DNA of 14,500 nucleotides from Glandiceps talaboti (Eukaryota > Hemichordata > Enteropneusta > Spengelidae). The stretch covers positions 12,352,842-12,367,341 of the forward strand of contig NC_135549.1 in NCBI RefSeq assembly GCF_964340395.1, written 5' to 3'. The notes under the pieces were generated by a model. The model saw only the letters and a list, made by a program, of their open reading frames with translations, did not search any database and had not been told where the DNA came from. A program made the position numbers and the translations under genes. Of this stretch, positions 1 to 8,752 are shown in pieces (position 1 is the first letter of the stretch; each line of letters begins with the position of its first letter).

Positions 1-740
1 GACAACTGATGGAAGTAAGCAATGTACATACAGTCGCAGTAAATTCATCTTCTTACGCCTATTGGTCTCTCCCTCTCTGTAGAATCATAGACCCTACAAG
101 AGATGGTAGAATCACTGTGAAAGAAGAGTATGGAGATACATGTATATGGAAGGGATGCAGATAATGTACGAATATGTTCACCTTAGAAACATGCATCACT
201 TTAGTTGTCAAGCTTGCCATAAAAAGGGTATAATTTCGTGACCAATTCATATTTTCTTCTATTAAAGTTTATAAATCAAAAATTGTAGTAGATGGACTCC
301 ATTCAAGTACACTGTCTACTCCTATGTTTACAGGCCCTGGGCAAACGTTTTCAAGACTTTGAATTTTTTCCTTGACCTTGACCATCATGGCCAGTTACAA
401 ACAATCAAGGTATTTCTTGCATAATGTGCTTATTGTAGCGCTGGCGTATAAGTGTCAAAGATTTTTTTTTCAAACCTTGTCGATAGGTGATACAGATAAT
501 TAGGGACATCCACACAATAATCATGTTACTGCTTATATAACATTGTATTGAACGGTGGCCATATTTGATGTGAAAATTCACCATATTTATACATAAGCTC
601 AAGAACAAAAAGATACAGGCAATTTACTCGACAAGACTAGTATTTGTCCCTATATTTTCAGAATGACCTTTCTTCTGTAGTTTCTTGATAGTTTACTTTG
701 ACATTAATTTATGTCAAAATTAGGAAAATACAATCAATGT
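1..740. other. Non-coding stretch, nothing recognised
   Basis: Only frames under 70 codons occur on either strand. None shows a family motif, a convincing splice pair or an RNA fold that I can identify. Confidence 0.6.
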
Positions 741-849
741 TATCCATGTTACACTGCAATAAAGTATATTAGGAATAGAGGGTGTGTCTTCTACGCATCC
801 ATGTCACACAGTAATAAAGTATTTAGGGGTAGAGGGTGTGTCTTCTACG
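741..849 (+). repeat. 54/55-bp tandem duplication
   Basis: Copy 1 (741-795) and copy 2 (796-849) share ATCCATGT, AATAAAGTAT and AGAGGGTGTGTCTTCTACG, with a handful of substitutions and a one-base net length difference. The duplication sits in an 82-codon plus-strand frame (711-959) that matches no family I recognise. Confidence 0.8.
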
Positions 850-1499
850 AAGACTATTTTTATTTCATAACAATAAGGATAAGGAACACACAAGAGAAAG
901 CAGAACAAAAACGGAGGAGAATAAAACAGATACTGAAGAGAGCATCACATCAAACGTGAGTAAACTACAAATAAAGTGACGCCCTATAAGGAAAATGAGA
1001 TTGAGAAAAAAGTTATTGTTACGTTGCTAGTATCTCAAAGTGTACAACATGTCCACAGGTAATTGAATATGCATGATTAAACCAACACAATCCCTAATTG
1101 AATTTTAACAAACTTACAATCCCAAAATAAATAGTAATAGTCTTCTTCAGTATCCCGTAAGGTGCCAAAACATCTATTTTTACTCCTACATACGTTATTC
1201 CTATACATAGAGTTTCATTCTTCTTTCGCCAAGTAGAGTGCTCAAACACCTTGGAGAGCATATCATACATAAAAAATGAAAGAAGACGAGTATGATATTA
1301 CATTATGGATTTACTATGGCGGAGTATTAGGGCCATTATTATGTACAACTTATTTGATTCGGCCCAACAACTTATTTGGCTCCTCGATAACTTATTTACG
1401 CTACGGGCCGTTTCACCAGAAGGATCGTCAGGCGTGGACTCATTTTATGTACAAATGTACGTTATTCCTATATATATCCGGAGAGTGCAAGCTATCACA
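850..1499. other. Non-coding stretch with faint repeat texture
   Basis: Two overlapping plus-strand frames of 84 and 90 codons (1276-1577) run into the repeat array and match nothing I know. ACTTATTT recurs three times at about 1348-1398. A 15-base string, TACGTTATTCCTATA, occurs at 1191-1205 and again at 1458-1472. This may be the eroded edge of a mobile element. Confidence 0.4.
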
Positions 1500-2165
1500 A
1501 CTCATTATAATTTGGTGCATACATTTATGATACCAGGTCTTACGTGTACCAATAAAGCTTATTGGTGTAACTGTTAGTTTTAAAAATGAGTCATTTGCAC
1601 AATTAAATGTTAGTTGTAATGTTTCATTTCAGTAATTAAGCTATATCTTAAGAATGCACCCTGCATATTCCATATAATTTTGTCACATGCATCAACCATA
1701 ACAAAGCACATATATCCTATAAAGCCTGTTGGCATAGAGTAATTTGCATAAATTGGTAATTGAACTATATTTCAAGAATGCAAATCATATAATTTGGTAC
1801 ATATATCAACCGAAATAACGTACAATACCTTTTAATGATTCATTTACATAAATTAACGAATTTCGGCAATCAATGTGTATCGGAAGTGGTGTATTCATTG
1901 ATGGCAACAAAAGGCACATACTTGTTATAGTTTTTGACAGTAATACTTCATCTTCAAATTTCATATATTTTGATACCTCATTCATCAAACATAATAACAA
2001 AATGCACGTGTTTGATATAGTTTTTTGTGTAGTTTTTAATTGTGATGTCATGAATCTATAATTTGCATAATAGTGGATAACAGTGGTGTGTAATTTGCAT
2101 AAATAATCATTTTCGGTAATTAGGCAATATCCTTAGAATGCAAGATTTCCATGTAACATATTGCA
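1500..2165 (+). repeat. Degenerate second array of the same AT-rich repeat family
   Basis: Unit starts related to ATTTGCATAATTAA occur at 1593, 1742, 1842, 2061 and 2093. They share the downstream blocks of the 6280-7003 array: AGTAATTAAGCTATATCTTAAG, ATAATTTGGTACATATATC and a closing ATAAAG/GTTAGTTTT segment. The spacing is irregular (149, 100, 219 and 32 bases), so units have been deleted or nested. The hairpin and TCTG head of the other array is not seen here, suggesting a truncated or older copy. Short open frames on both strands here (1806-2061) are not conserved between units. Confidence 0.7.
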
Positions 2166-2308
2166 TTCATTCCCTATTGCGATAATTCTATAGAAGAATT
2201 ATCAACATTAAAACTGACAAAAGAATAATTGAAAATAAACACACACACAAATGTTCAGTATCCAAACGGAAACTTTACTTTTAAGGTAGCGTGACAACTT
2301 CTAGTTGA

Positions 2309-2472
2309 TAATTAGATATTATTCCCCAATATTTTTCTTCGTTCAGCCAAGAAAAATAAGAGTGACTTAAGGAGCATTTGTCACTACTCGTCTAGCGACT
2401 CGTAGTGACAACCCTTACGTCACGAGTATTTTCTGGCTGAATGAAGAAAGATATTGGAGAATAACATAATTA
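2309..2472. mobile_element. Near-palindromic foldback MITE
   Basis: The two halves are imperfect reverse complements over roughly 70 bases each. The left arm starts TTATTCCCCAATATTTTTC at 2319. The right arm, read on the minus strand from 2464, starts TTATTCTCCAATATCTTTC. Further in, TTCAGCCA and GTGAC blocks also match. The innermost stem is perfect: TTGTCACTAC at 2378-2387 pairs with GTAGTGACAA at 2402-2411, leaving a 14-base loop. Arm identity is about 85% by eye, counting small indels. TAATTA stands at both borders (2309-2314 and 2467-2472). It is itself palindromic, so it could be a target-site duplication or the end of the arms. There is no coding capacity, as expected of a non-autonomous DNA element; the superfamily is unknown. 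Confidence 0.75.
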
Positions 2473-2679
2473 CACCACCGCCAGTAATATCAAAGAAAAT
2501 CGGGTGAAATAATGGCAATCTTGAACGTTTTGGCTCATATTTCGAATACAGCAGAACCAGTGACGTAAACATGCGTCGAACGACCAGAGTATATATTCTA
2601 TATTTTTGGCTTATGCGCTATGCATGGTATAACAACAAATATAAGTAGTAATCATAGATAGTTAAAGAAATTCATTGGC

Positions 2680-2785
2680 CCCTTTCCAAGCAGCTGGGCT
2701 CGAACGCAAACTGTGAATGGGATAACTCCTAAAGCACAACGTTCTGAGGTTCAGCATCTCACTTTCCAGATTACTTGCCGATTGA
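2680..2785 (-). repeat. Possible degenerate tRNA-derived SINE relic
   Basis: The minus strand contains GCGTTCGAGCCC, close to the RNA polymerase III B box. About 60 bases earlier is GGAAAGTGAGATGCTGA, a poor A-box-like string, followed by GAACGTTGTGCTTTAGG. The T-stem around the B box does not pair and there is no clean cloverleaf, so this is not a functional tRNA gene. Chance is a real alternative. Confidence 0.25.
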
Positions 2786-3670
2786 TATCTAGTTCTAGTC
2801 TGACTTTTATTAAATATGCACATTTATTTTAAAATGTGTGTGTGTACATCTCACAATTTCTATTCATCAGTGACGATGAGATACCATAATTGACTTTTTT
2901 CGTAGGACACACACGCGGGGAAGGCACACTCATCCATTGGTTTGGTAGGTGTAGTACTGCACTGCTGGTGCTAAATCCCTATCTCCACGATTCTAAAGAG
3001 AGGGAGCTGAGAGGCGCATTGTGGCAAGAGATGTGAAGAGCGCCCACAACGACTGATCTTTCAGTCAGGGCTGCAATTGTTTCTATATACCTGCCACTTT
3101 GATGTTTTAATATAATGGGAAATGTTTATTGCTTGTTTTATATATGATTTTCATTCAGATAGATATCGATTGCCAAAACTTTTTTGCATAAAATCGCAAT
3201 ATTTGATGAGGTCCTACTATTTCTCTCACATAACCCTCGAAAAATAATTAGCCTCACCTACCCGGCTAGTATCCCCGATGTTCAAAAATGACAATGTTGC
3301 ATGTGTCTTTTGATACATTTAATGAAATTACAACAATGCAAACACTCTAACTGAAGAGAAATGTTTAAAAATAGTCATTGTATTGCTCATGAAGCCCGGT
3401 GGATGCATTGAATTTTTAGACCCCTGTGTAACAACACTAGAACGCCCGAACGGAGTGTCACAATTAAATTTCCCTGGCAATCAAGAATGTCATTATTTCA
3501 CCACAACTGTGCTAAATTAAACTGTCGCCGTTCTTCATTCTTATTTCGTGTCAAATGTTGACGGGTGTGCCCTAATTGACACCAATCCATCCAACCGAAG
3601 AAGTAAAACAGAAAACCATCTCTCAAAGAGTTGTGTCAATATTTCTATACATCGTCCCAAGGCCACCATG
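2786..3670. other. Probable 3' UTR and downstream flank of the sulfotransferase gene
   Basis: The part just below 3671 should be the 3' UTR on the minus strand; its end is unknown. A somewhat GC-richer block at 2910-3080 has no open frame or recognised motif. Confidence 0.4.
3318..3323 (-). promoter_or_regulatory. Possible polyadenylation signal (ATTAAA) for the sulfotransferase gene
   Basis: This is the nearest minus-strand ATTAAA downstream of the stop codon, about 350 bases beyond it. Canonical AATAAA hexamers on the same strand lie further away at 2806-2811 and 2823-2828. The choice among them is a guess from sequence alone, since such hexamers are common in AT-rich DNA. Confidence 0.2.
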
Positions 3671-4546
3671 TTAGTCGTTTTGCTGTGTCTGTTCGTGGTA
3701 GGTGTTTGGACTGGGATAACCAAACATCAAGTAATCAACAGCAAATAAGCGCCAAAATGCGGCCACGTCGTATTTTGAAAGTTGTTTGTAATAGTCAGGC
3801 ATGAATAGCTTTGTCTGTCCTTGATCCGGTAGAGGAGCAGGAAAAGTGACGAGGTTGTCTAATTTGGCCATCTTCAGAAGATGTAGAGCGTCTTCCATAA
3901 GAGTCTCATAATGCCCAATGAAGTCATAACTGATTACACAAGGATGACAGAGATGGTAATATTGTCTCCAATGTTCGTTTTGTGAATTAGGACCACTTCG
4001 GAGAGTTTGATGGTCCACAACATACTGTACAAACTCTTTGAAAGTGACATCACCACCATTTCGAAGTGCCTCGTCCGTTGGATTTTTTCGGAAACGGCTG
4101 ATAATTTGGCTGCCGTAGAGTTTTTGGAATTCCACACTGCTGTTATATGGCTTGGTGAATTTGTTTAAATAAGCTGATACCAATCTCTCCATTGGATCAC
4201 GGACAAATATGAATTTAACATAACTTTTTAGACGTTTCTTCATTTCGTGGTACGAGTAGTCGCTTAGTTTGCGCATGTTCGCATAATGATGGGCATCAAA
4301 AGGCAAGACATCTTCTACGTGTGCGTATTTATGATCTTTATCATTCAGAAAGACTAAAATTTTCTTCCAATTTGTACACGCTACTTTTGGGACATAACAA
4401 TAGATAAGTTTGTGCGTATCGTCCACCAGTAAATGGTCTAAAGTTCTACTTGATATTCTGTCCAGTGTGGCTTGTACTTGGTATTTTTCACATTGCTTAT
4501 ATATAAGGGACCGTCTTTTCCTTTGTTCCTCTTCGAGATACCTTTC
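3671..4546 (-). CDS. Carbohydrate sulfotransferase (CHST8-14 type), 3'-terminal catalytic exon, N-terminus missing
   Basis: This exon encodes the lumenal catalytic domain of a Golgi type II membrane sulfotransferase. The family moves sulfate from PAPS onto GalNAc or related sugars of chondroitin, dermatan or N-glycans. The minus strand reads as 291 codons from a splice acceptor (TTTCATTCCATAG, exon begins at 4546) to a TAA at 3673-3671. An in-frame TAG inside that acceptor supports splicing there. Counting from exon residue 1, I see a basic RKRR segment with C19 and KY (9-22), the 5'-phosphosulfate site PKVACTNWK (53-61), the 3'-phosphate site FVRDPMERLVSAY (114-126), an NSS sequon (135-137), NEHW...LCHPC (190-203), YDFIGHYETL (207-216) and a C-terminal VDYLMFGY block. 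The catalytic core is complete and has no frameshift. The cytoplasmic tail, signal anchor and stem are absent, so upstream exons exist elsewhere. A GTG at 4426 is internal and not the start. The motif set is closest to CHST11-13, but orthology and acceptor sugar cannot be assigned. Confidence 0.93.
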   Translation of the reverse strand, partial: ERYLEEEQRKRRSLIYKQCEKYQVQATLDRISSRTLDHLLVDDTHKLIYCYVPKVACTNWKKILVFLNDKDHKYAHVEDVLPFDAHHYANMRKLSDYSYHEMKKRLKSYVKFIFVRDPMERLVSAYLNKFTKPYNSSVEFQKLYGSQIISRFRKNPTDEALRNGGDVTFKEFVQYVVDHQTLRSGPNSQNEHWRQYYHLCHPCVISYDFIGHYETLMEDALHLLKMAKLDNLVTFPAPLPDQGQTKLFMPDYYKQLSKYDVAAFWRLFAVDYLMFGYPSPNTYHEQTQQND

Positions 4547-4560
4547 CTATGGAATGAAAT
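4547..4560 (-). promoter_or_regulatory. Splice acceptor of the sulfotransferase exon
   Basis: On the minus strand a pyrimidine-leaning tract ends in CATAG immediately before codon GAA at 4546. The coding frame is closed by TAG at 4549-4547, so translation cannot continue further upstream without splicing. The frame downstream already matches the family's charged stem segment, which fits an intron/exon junction here. The intron phase cannot be fixed without the upstream exon. Confidence 0.7.
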
Positions 4561-4719
4561 ACAAACAAAATCCAATTAACGAGACTATTTTAAAAAAAAC
4601 AGATGACATTAACGAGACAATGACAGAAAGAGAAAGTGACATACACAAGAAATTGAAAAGTAACTGAAAACAAACAAAATGACTAAAGTACACGATGCTT
4701 GACATAAGGCCAAATAAAA

Positions 4720-4780
4720 AAAGTTGTTTGCTTCCGGTTACCCGGCCGACCCCACCTAGTTTTTCACGCCGACCCTAAAC
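4720..4780 (-). repeat. Dispersed GGTCGG-containing repeat, copy 1
   Basis: The minus strand reads GTTTAGGGTCGGCG, then AAACTAGGTGGGGTCGG and AACCGGAAGCAAACAAC. It aligns in order with the plus-strand sequence at 13495-13560. It lies in the presumed intron about 170 bases upstream of the sulfotransferase exon. Confidence 0.6.
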
Positions 4781-5133
4781 TTTATTTTTTTTACATATTC
4801 GAGAAAAAAATAAGAAAATCGCGCAAATTGTGTGAAGTCTCGAAAGAAATAGTGGATGCAGAAACTGACATCAACTGAAAAAGACAATATAAAACTGTTC
4901 TTCCAATCTGTAATGGTTGTACATCAGATGAGAAGAAACCAATAACACAGAGACTATATAGAAAACAACAGCAAAACATATGTACTTGAAGTAGACACTC
5001 ACATATGGAAAAAAATTTTAAAAAAATTAAATAAAAAACCTACCTACTAAAATTGAATGTAATCGGAACCACACATTTTTTTTAAAGCCTAATCAAGAAT
5101 ACCTGCAGGAATTTTGAACCTGGTCAAAGTTAA

Positions 5134-5141
5134 TGACGTCA
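5134..5141. promoter_or_regulatory. Isolated TGACGTCA palindrome
   Basis: A fourth perfect CRE-type octamer lies in the presumed intron upstream of the sulfotransferase exon, outside the tandem array at 7166-7375. No adjacent TATA box or open frame ties it to a promoter. Confidence 0.25.
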
Positions 5142-5449
5142 TCGCACAGCTCATTGTTGTAAACTACTGTCCTCTGTACGGCGATTCATATCCATTCTTT
5201 CAGTGTGTATGTTATATTACGAAGAGTTTTGATGTGTAAGAGTGATTACAGTTTGATTATTTTCGAATACATCCCCTTTCGAAAAGTTAATATCAACCAA
5301 GGCCCTCAGTTCAATGTCACTTTCTTATTTGTTTTCATGGTTGCATTGTTTCAATAATTTCGAGAAATTTTGAATTGAAAGAACACCCAAGAGACTAATT
5401 TCACAACTTTTCTTATATTTGATATGAATAGCACAAGAACAGTATACAT

Positions 5450-5550
5450 CACAAGGACGGGGGGGGGCGTTTGTAAGGGAGCCTCCAATAATTACAAGTG
5501 GGGGAGGGTCATATTTTAGAAAATGAAATCATGGGCGGGTCATGTTTTAC
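5450..5550 (+). repeat. G-rich repeat fragment with GGGTCATRTTTTA motifs
   Basis: A nine-G run (5459-5467) is followed by GGGGGAGGGTCATATTTTAG and GGGCGGGTCATGTTTTAC. A further GGTCATGTTTTAGA lies at 6131-6144. The in-block repetition and the distant third copy suggest a dispersed element, but its ends cannot be placed. Confidence 0.4.
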
Positions 5551-6060
5551 TAATGACTTATGTCATTATCAAACTTTGAATTATTTTATGATTGTAGCAG
5601 CCACCATTGCCACCACTGCCACATCCAACTAAAGTCACCGTTTGTTTTCCATAATATCAGAACACATCAATGGAATCGCTGCTGATAATAAAACAATGAA
5701 TCAACTGGTAGTCGTTTTGCGGGGAGACGTACGTGTGAGTCTCACAGGAGAGAAGGGGGAACAGTGTGGTAAGACTGTGGATAATGTCGTGGAGAGGGAA
5801 TGTTGACCTAGGTCCAGGAGATGTCGATAGAACACCTGTCTAGTCTTTGGGTGTCTGGTCTTCAGCTCAGCTAATTAGATCCAAGCACATACATTAATTA
5901 ATGCAATACCTTCACACAACTTCACTGTGGATGTATCAATGGGAAACAACCAATGCTTTTAAAATTATCGGCAGTGATAGATTAGATTCCTTGCCATGGA
6001 GTCTCAGACTTGGGTCCATTTTCCATTTCTAACAATCTAACAGCATTTTAACAAATGTTG
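5551..6060. other. Non-coding stretch with a GC-richer patch
   Basis: The patch at about 5700-5870 is less AT-rich than its surroundings. On the minus strand it stays open for roughly 60 codons without an ATG. There is no recognisable motif; an unassigned exon cannot be excluded. Confidence 0.3.
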
Positions 6061-6122
6061 CTTTTTAATATTTTTAATATTTTAACATTTTACTATTTTA
6101 CTATTTTAATATTTTTAATATT
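6061..6122 (+). repeat. AT minisatellite of TTTTAATAT / TTTTACTAT units
   Basis: Six to seven 9-10-base units of almost pure A+T are arranged in tandem, with two central units carrying a C. It lies directly beside the second GGTCATGTTTTA fragment (6131-6142). Confidence 0.8.
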
Positions 6123-6279
6123 TGATCATAGGTCATGTTTTAGAGCAAGCAAATCCAGGAGGGCCAATTTTTAGAAAAATTCGGGAAAGGTCACAACAGA
6201 TAGCGTTGATCCCTCTCCTAAGCTATTCTAGTGTTACTGTAAAGATGAACCGATAAGATGTATGTATTGGCGCTCATTT

Positions 6280-7003
6280 TTCCCTTCCGTAAGGGAAGGT
6301 TATATTTTAGGGATGGGATGTCAGTGTATCTGTCTGTTTGTCTGTCTGTGTTATCGTTTTCTCAAAAACGGATGGACGAAATTTGGTGCACATATACTTT
6401 AGGGTAATGGTTAGAACGGATTGGGTTTTCGTAAACATCCCATATATGTTAATGAGCATTTGCATAATTAATGTTTTTCGGTAATTAGACTGCACACTTC
6501 ATATTCAATATAATTTGGTACATACATTGATGATAAAAAAATGAATGTGTCATATAAAGTTCAATAATATAACTAGTAGTTTTAATGACTCATTTGTATA
6601 ATTAATGATTTTCAGTAACTAGGCTTCAATTTCATTATAATTAGCAACATACATCAACTATAACACAACGCATAGCTTCTAAAAAGATTGTTCATGTAGC
6701 TTTTAGTTTTAATGAGTAATTTGCATAATTAATTATTTTAAGTAATTAGGTTATATCTTTAAAATGTATAGTTCAAATTCAATATGATGTGGTTTATACA
6801 TTCATCATACAACAATGGTGGTTGATGTACACGTGTCTCATAAAGTTCAATGATTCAACACTTAGGTTTAATGAGTTATTTGCATAATTAATGATTTTCA
6901 GCAATTAGGCTATATCTTAAGGGCACGCTTCAAATCAATATAATTTGCTACATACATTGATGATAACAAAGTCCATGCACCATATAAAGTTTGATAATGT
7001 AGG
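6280..7003 (+). repeat. AT-rich repeat element with hairpin head and four ~127-159-bp tandem units
   Basis: The block opens with a perfect 7-bp hairpin (TTCCCTT at 6280-6286, AAGGGAA at 6291-6297). A TCTG-rich stretch at 6328-6352 follows, then a head segment to about 6445. After that, four related units begin with the motif ATTTGCATAATTAATG or a variant at 6458, 6592, 6719 and 6878. Each unit continues with forms of TTCRGTAATTAGGC, ATATAATTTGGTACATACAT, TGATGATAACAAA and CATATAAAGTTCAATAAT. No transposase or other protein frame is present. Internal tandem units behind a unique head resemble non-autonomous elements known in marine invertebrates, but that classification is inference. Confidence 0.75.
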
Positions 7004-7165
7004 CGGGGGGGGGGGGAAATCAAGTATGGTCTGTTGCATTAAAAACTACCCTCCCTCAGACTGTATCAAGATAAAAAGTACTTTCTTACTTCTTGGTCAA
7101 TTTCTGGTAAATTACTTAGATAGAGAATTGCCTTATCTTCAAATCTGACGTTTTTGTTCTATGTC

Positions 7166-7375
7166 CCATGTATACTGTACAGATACCGTGACGTCATCGT
7201 TTACAGTTACTGACTTTACGTACTACTTCCTATGTATATTGTACAGATATCTTGACGTCATCTCAAATCGTTACGTGTACAGTTACGTACGTACTAATTC
7301 CTATGTATACTGTACAGATACCGTGACGTCATCTCAAATCGTTACGTGTACAATTACTGACTTTACGTACCTCTT
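7166..7375 (+). repeat. Three tandem 63-76-bp units, each with a perfect CRE palindrome
   Basis: Units run approximately 7166-7228, 7229-7299 and 7300-7375. Each begins with a form of CCTATGTATACTGTACAGAT and contains TGACGTCATC, with the 8-bp palindromes at 7189-7196, 7253-7260 and 7324-7331. Units 2 and 3 share a CTCAAATCGTTACGTG insert that unit 1 lacks. Units 1 and 3 share TTACTGACTTTACGTAC, which is shortened in unit 2. The units are otherwise nearly identical, so the duplication looks recent. TGACGTCA is the consensus CREB/ATF site; binding here is unproven. Confidence 0.85.
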
Positions 7376-7620
7376 CTACTGTGTCGTGGATTTCAGTGGT
7401 AGGTGATATCTCTTGTGTATGGGATGGCCTTCCGTCCTCGCTAGTTGTTACTATTGGAAAAACATATTCAAAAAAGCATTATTTTTCTACACAATACTGT
7501 CGACTCGCATGCGAAATGATTCATATTTGTCAATTTCTGTGAGCACTGAGAAATGAAAAACTCTGTAAACGATTCTTTCCAAATAGAGACTGGAACAGTT
7601 TTTCAAACAATCCTCATAAA

Positions 7621-7908
<288 letters not shown>

Positions 7909-8454
7909 TCATACATTACCCGATTTGTTCTGCAACGACCAAAGGAAGAGTGTGGCACAACAACTTGAAAACAAAACCAGCCATTTTTGTGCGGTCTTCA
8001 TATCGCCCTAAAATGGAACGTTACCGAAAATTGATTCAATATTAGCATTAACTAATAGGGCACATAAAGGGTCACGTGGCTGTGTTTCCATTATACAGAT
8101 CAATGAACAAGTCTAAATAAAAACACCACAGTGATAGGTTTTACATCTTACCTCGAGAGATCTACATATTCATTTCTTTTCTCTCAAATAACTATTTTGT
8201 AACTAACGATAAAATGTAAATATACTTTGTAAAATTGTAAAGACCAATTTTGATAGAGTCGTATTGACTGCATGTAACGTTGTGTACTGAGGTACCCTGA
8301 GGAATAATATACGTGTTTCATAGATTCTAAATAAATAGAAGTTATCTATACTGTTTGATAACAATATTTCATAACATCCAAATGGCATTTAGTAATACAG
8401 CATTAGAGTAACACCCTGTACAGTTTACATAGAAAGTGATATAAAAATACTGCG
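7909..8454. other. Non-coding stretch, nothing recognised
   Basis: AT-rich flank of the compound microsatellite. Frames are no longer than about 60-70 codons, and the longest is continuous with the GACA tract. Confidence 0.55.
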
Positions 8455-8600
8455 GGGTATCAGTTTGGAAAATGTGGTCTTTCCTTTGGGGGGGGGGGTC
8501 ACTTTGGCTTTGGTCATCGGAGCTGCAGGGGGTCAGTTTGAGAAAACCCATGTTTTAATAACTCCGAAACACCGGCCCTTACAGTCAGTTAAAAATGACT
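8455..8600 (+). repeat. G-rich repeat fragment
   Basis: An 11-G run (8488-8498) is flanked by ATCAGTTTGGAAAATG and GTCAGTTTGAGAAAACCC, a short imperfect direct repeat. In style it resembles the 5450-5550 fragment. A 71-codon frame starting at 8465 (positions 8465-8680) runs straight through the G run and is judged non-coding. Confidence 0.35.
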
Positions 8601-8752
8601 GCCCCAATGATGTTTTTTGGTCGTTTACACAATTACAGAGTCTCGAAGTCCATTGCAAATACACCACACGCTGTGTTTAATTCAGATGTGTTCAATCTGT
8701 GTACATACCAAAGCCCTTGGACTGACTTCGATTAAAAGAAACTGACTATAGT

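Larger units (their letters stand above)
4561..5449 (-). other. Presumed intron upstream of the catalytic exon
   Basis: AT-rich sequence. A minus-strand frame (4979-4791) opens with a hydrophobic, cysteine-rich run. It is crossed by acceptor-like TTTTCTATATAG (near 4960) and TTTTTCAG (near 4880) strings, but I find no good donor or family similarity. It is not called as an exon. Confidence 0.35.

Noticed and set aside
3668-3748. Plus-strand ATG in a perfect GCCACC context opening a signal-peptide-like 26-residue frame
   Set aside because: It lies antisense to the C-terminal codons of the well-supported sulfotransferase exon, and its hydrophobicity follows from that sequence. There is no independent evidence of transcription.
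4791-4979. Minus-strand cysteine-rich hydrophobic frame near the catalytic exon, considered as a stem or anchor exon
   Set aside because: Acceptor-like strings interrupt it, no consensus donor follows, and one edge abuts the dispersed repeat at 4720-4780.
7161-7406. 81-codon plus frame with repeated VYCTDTVTSS
   Set aside because: The protein repetition simply mirrors the three tandem CRE-containing DNA units; the units differ in length by non-multiples of three.
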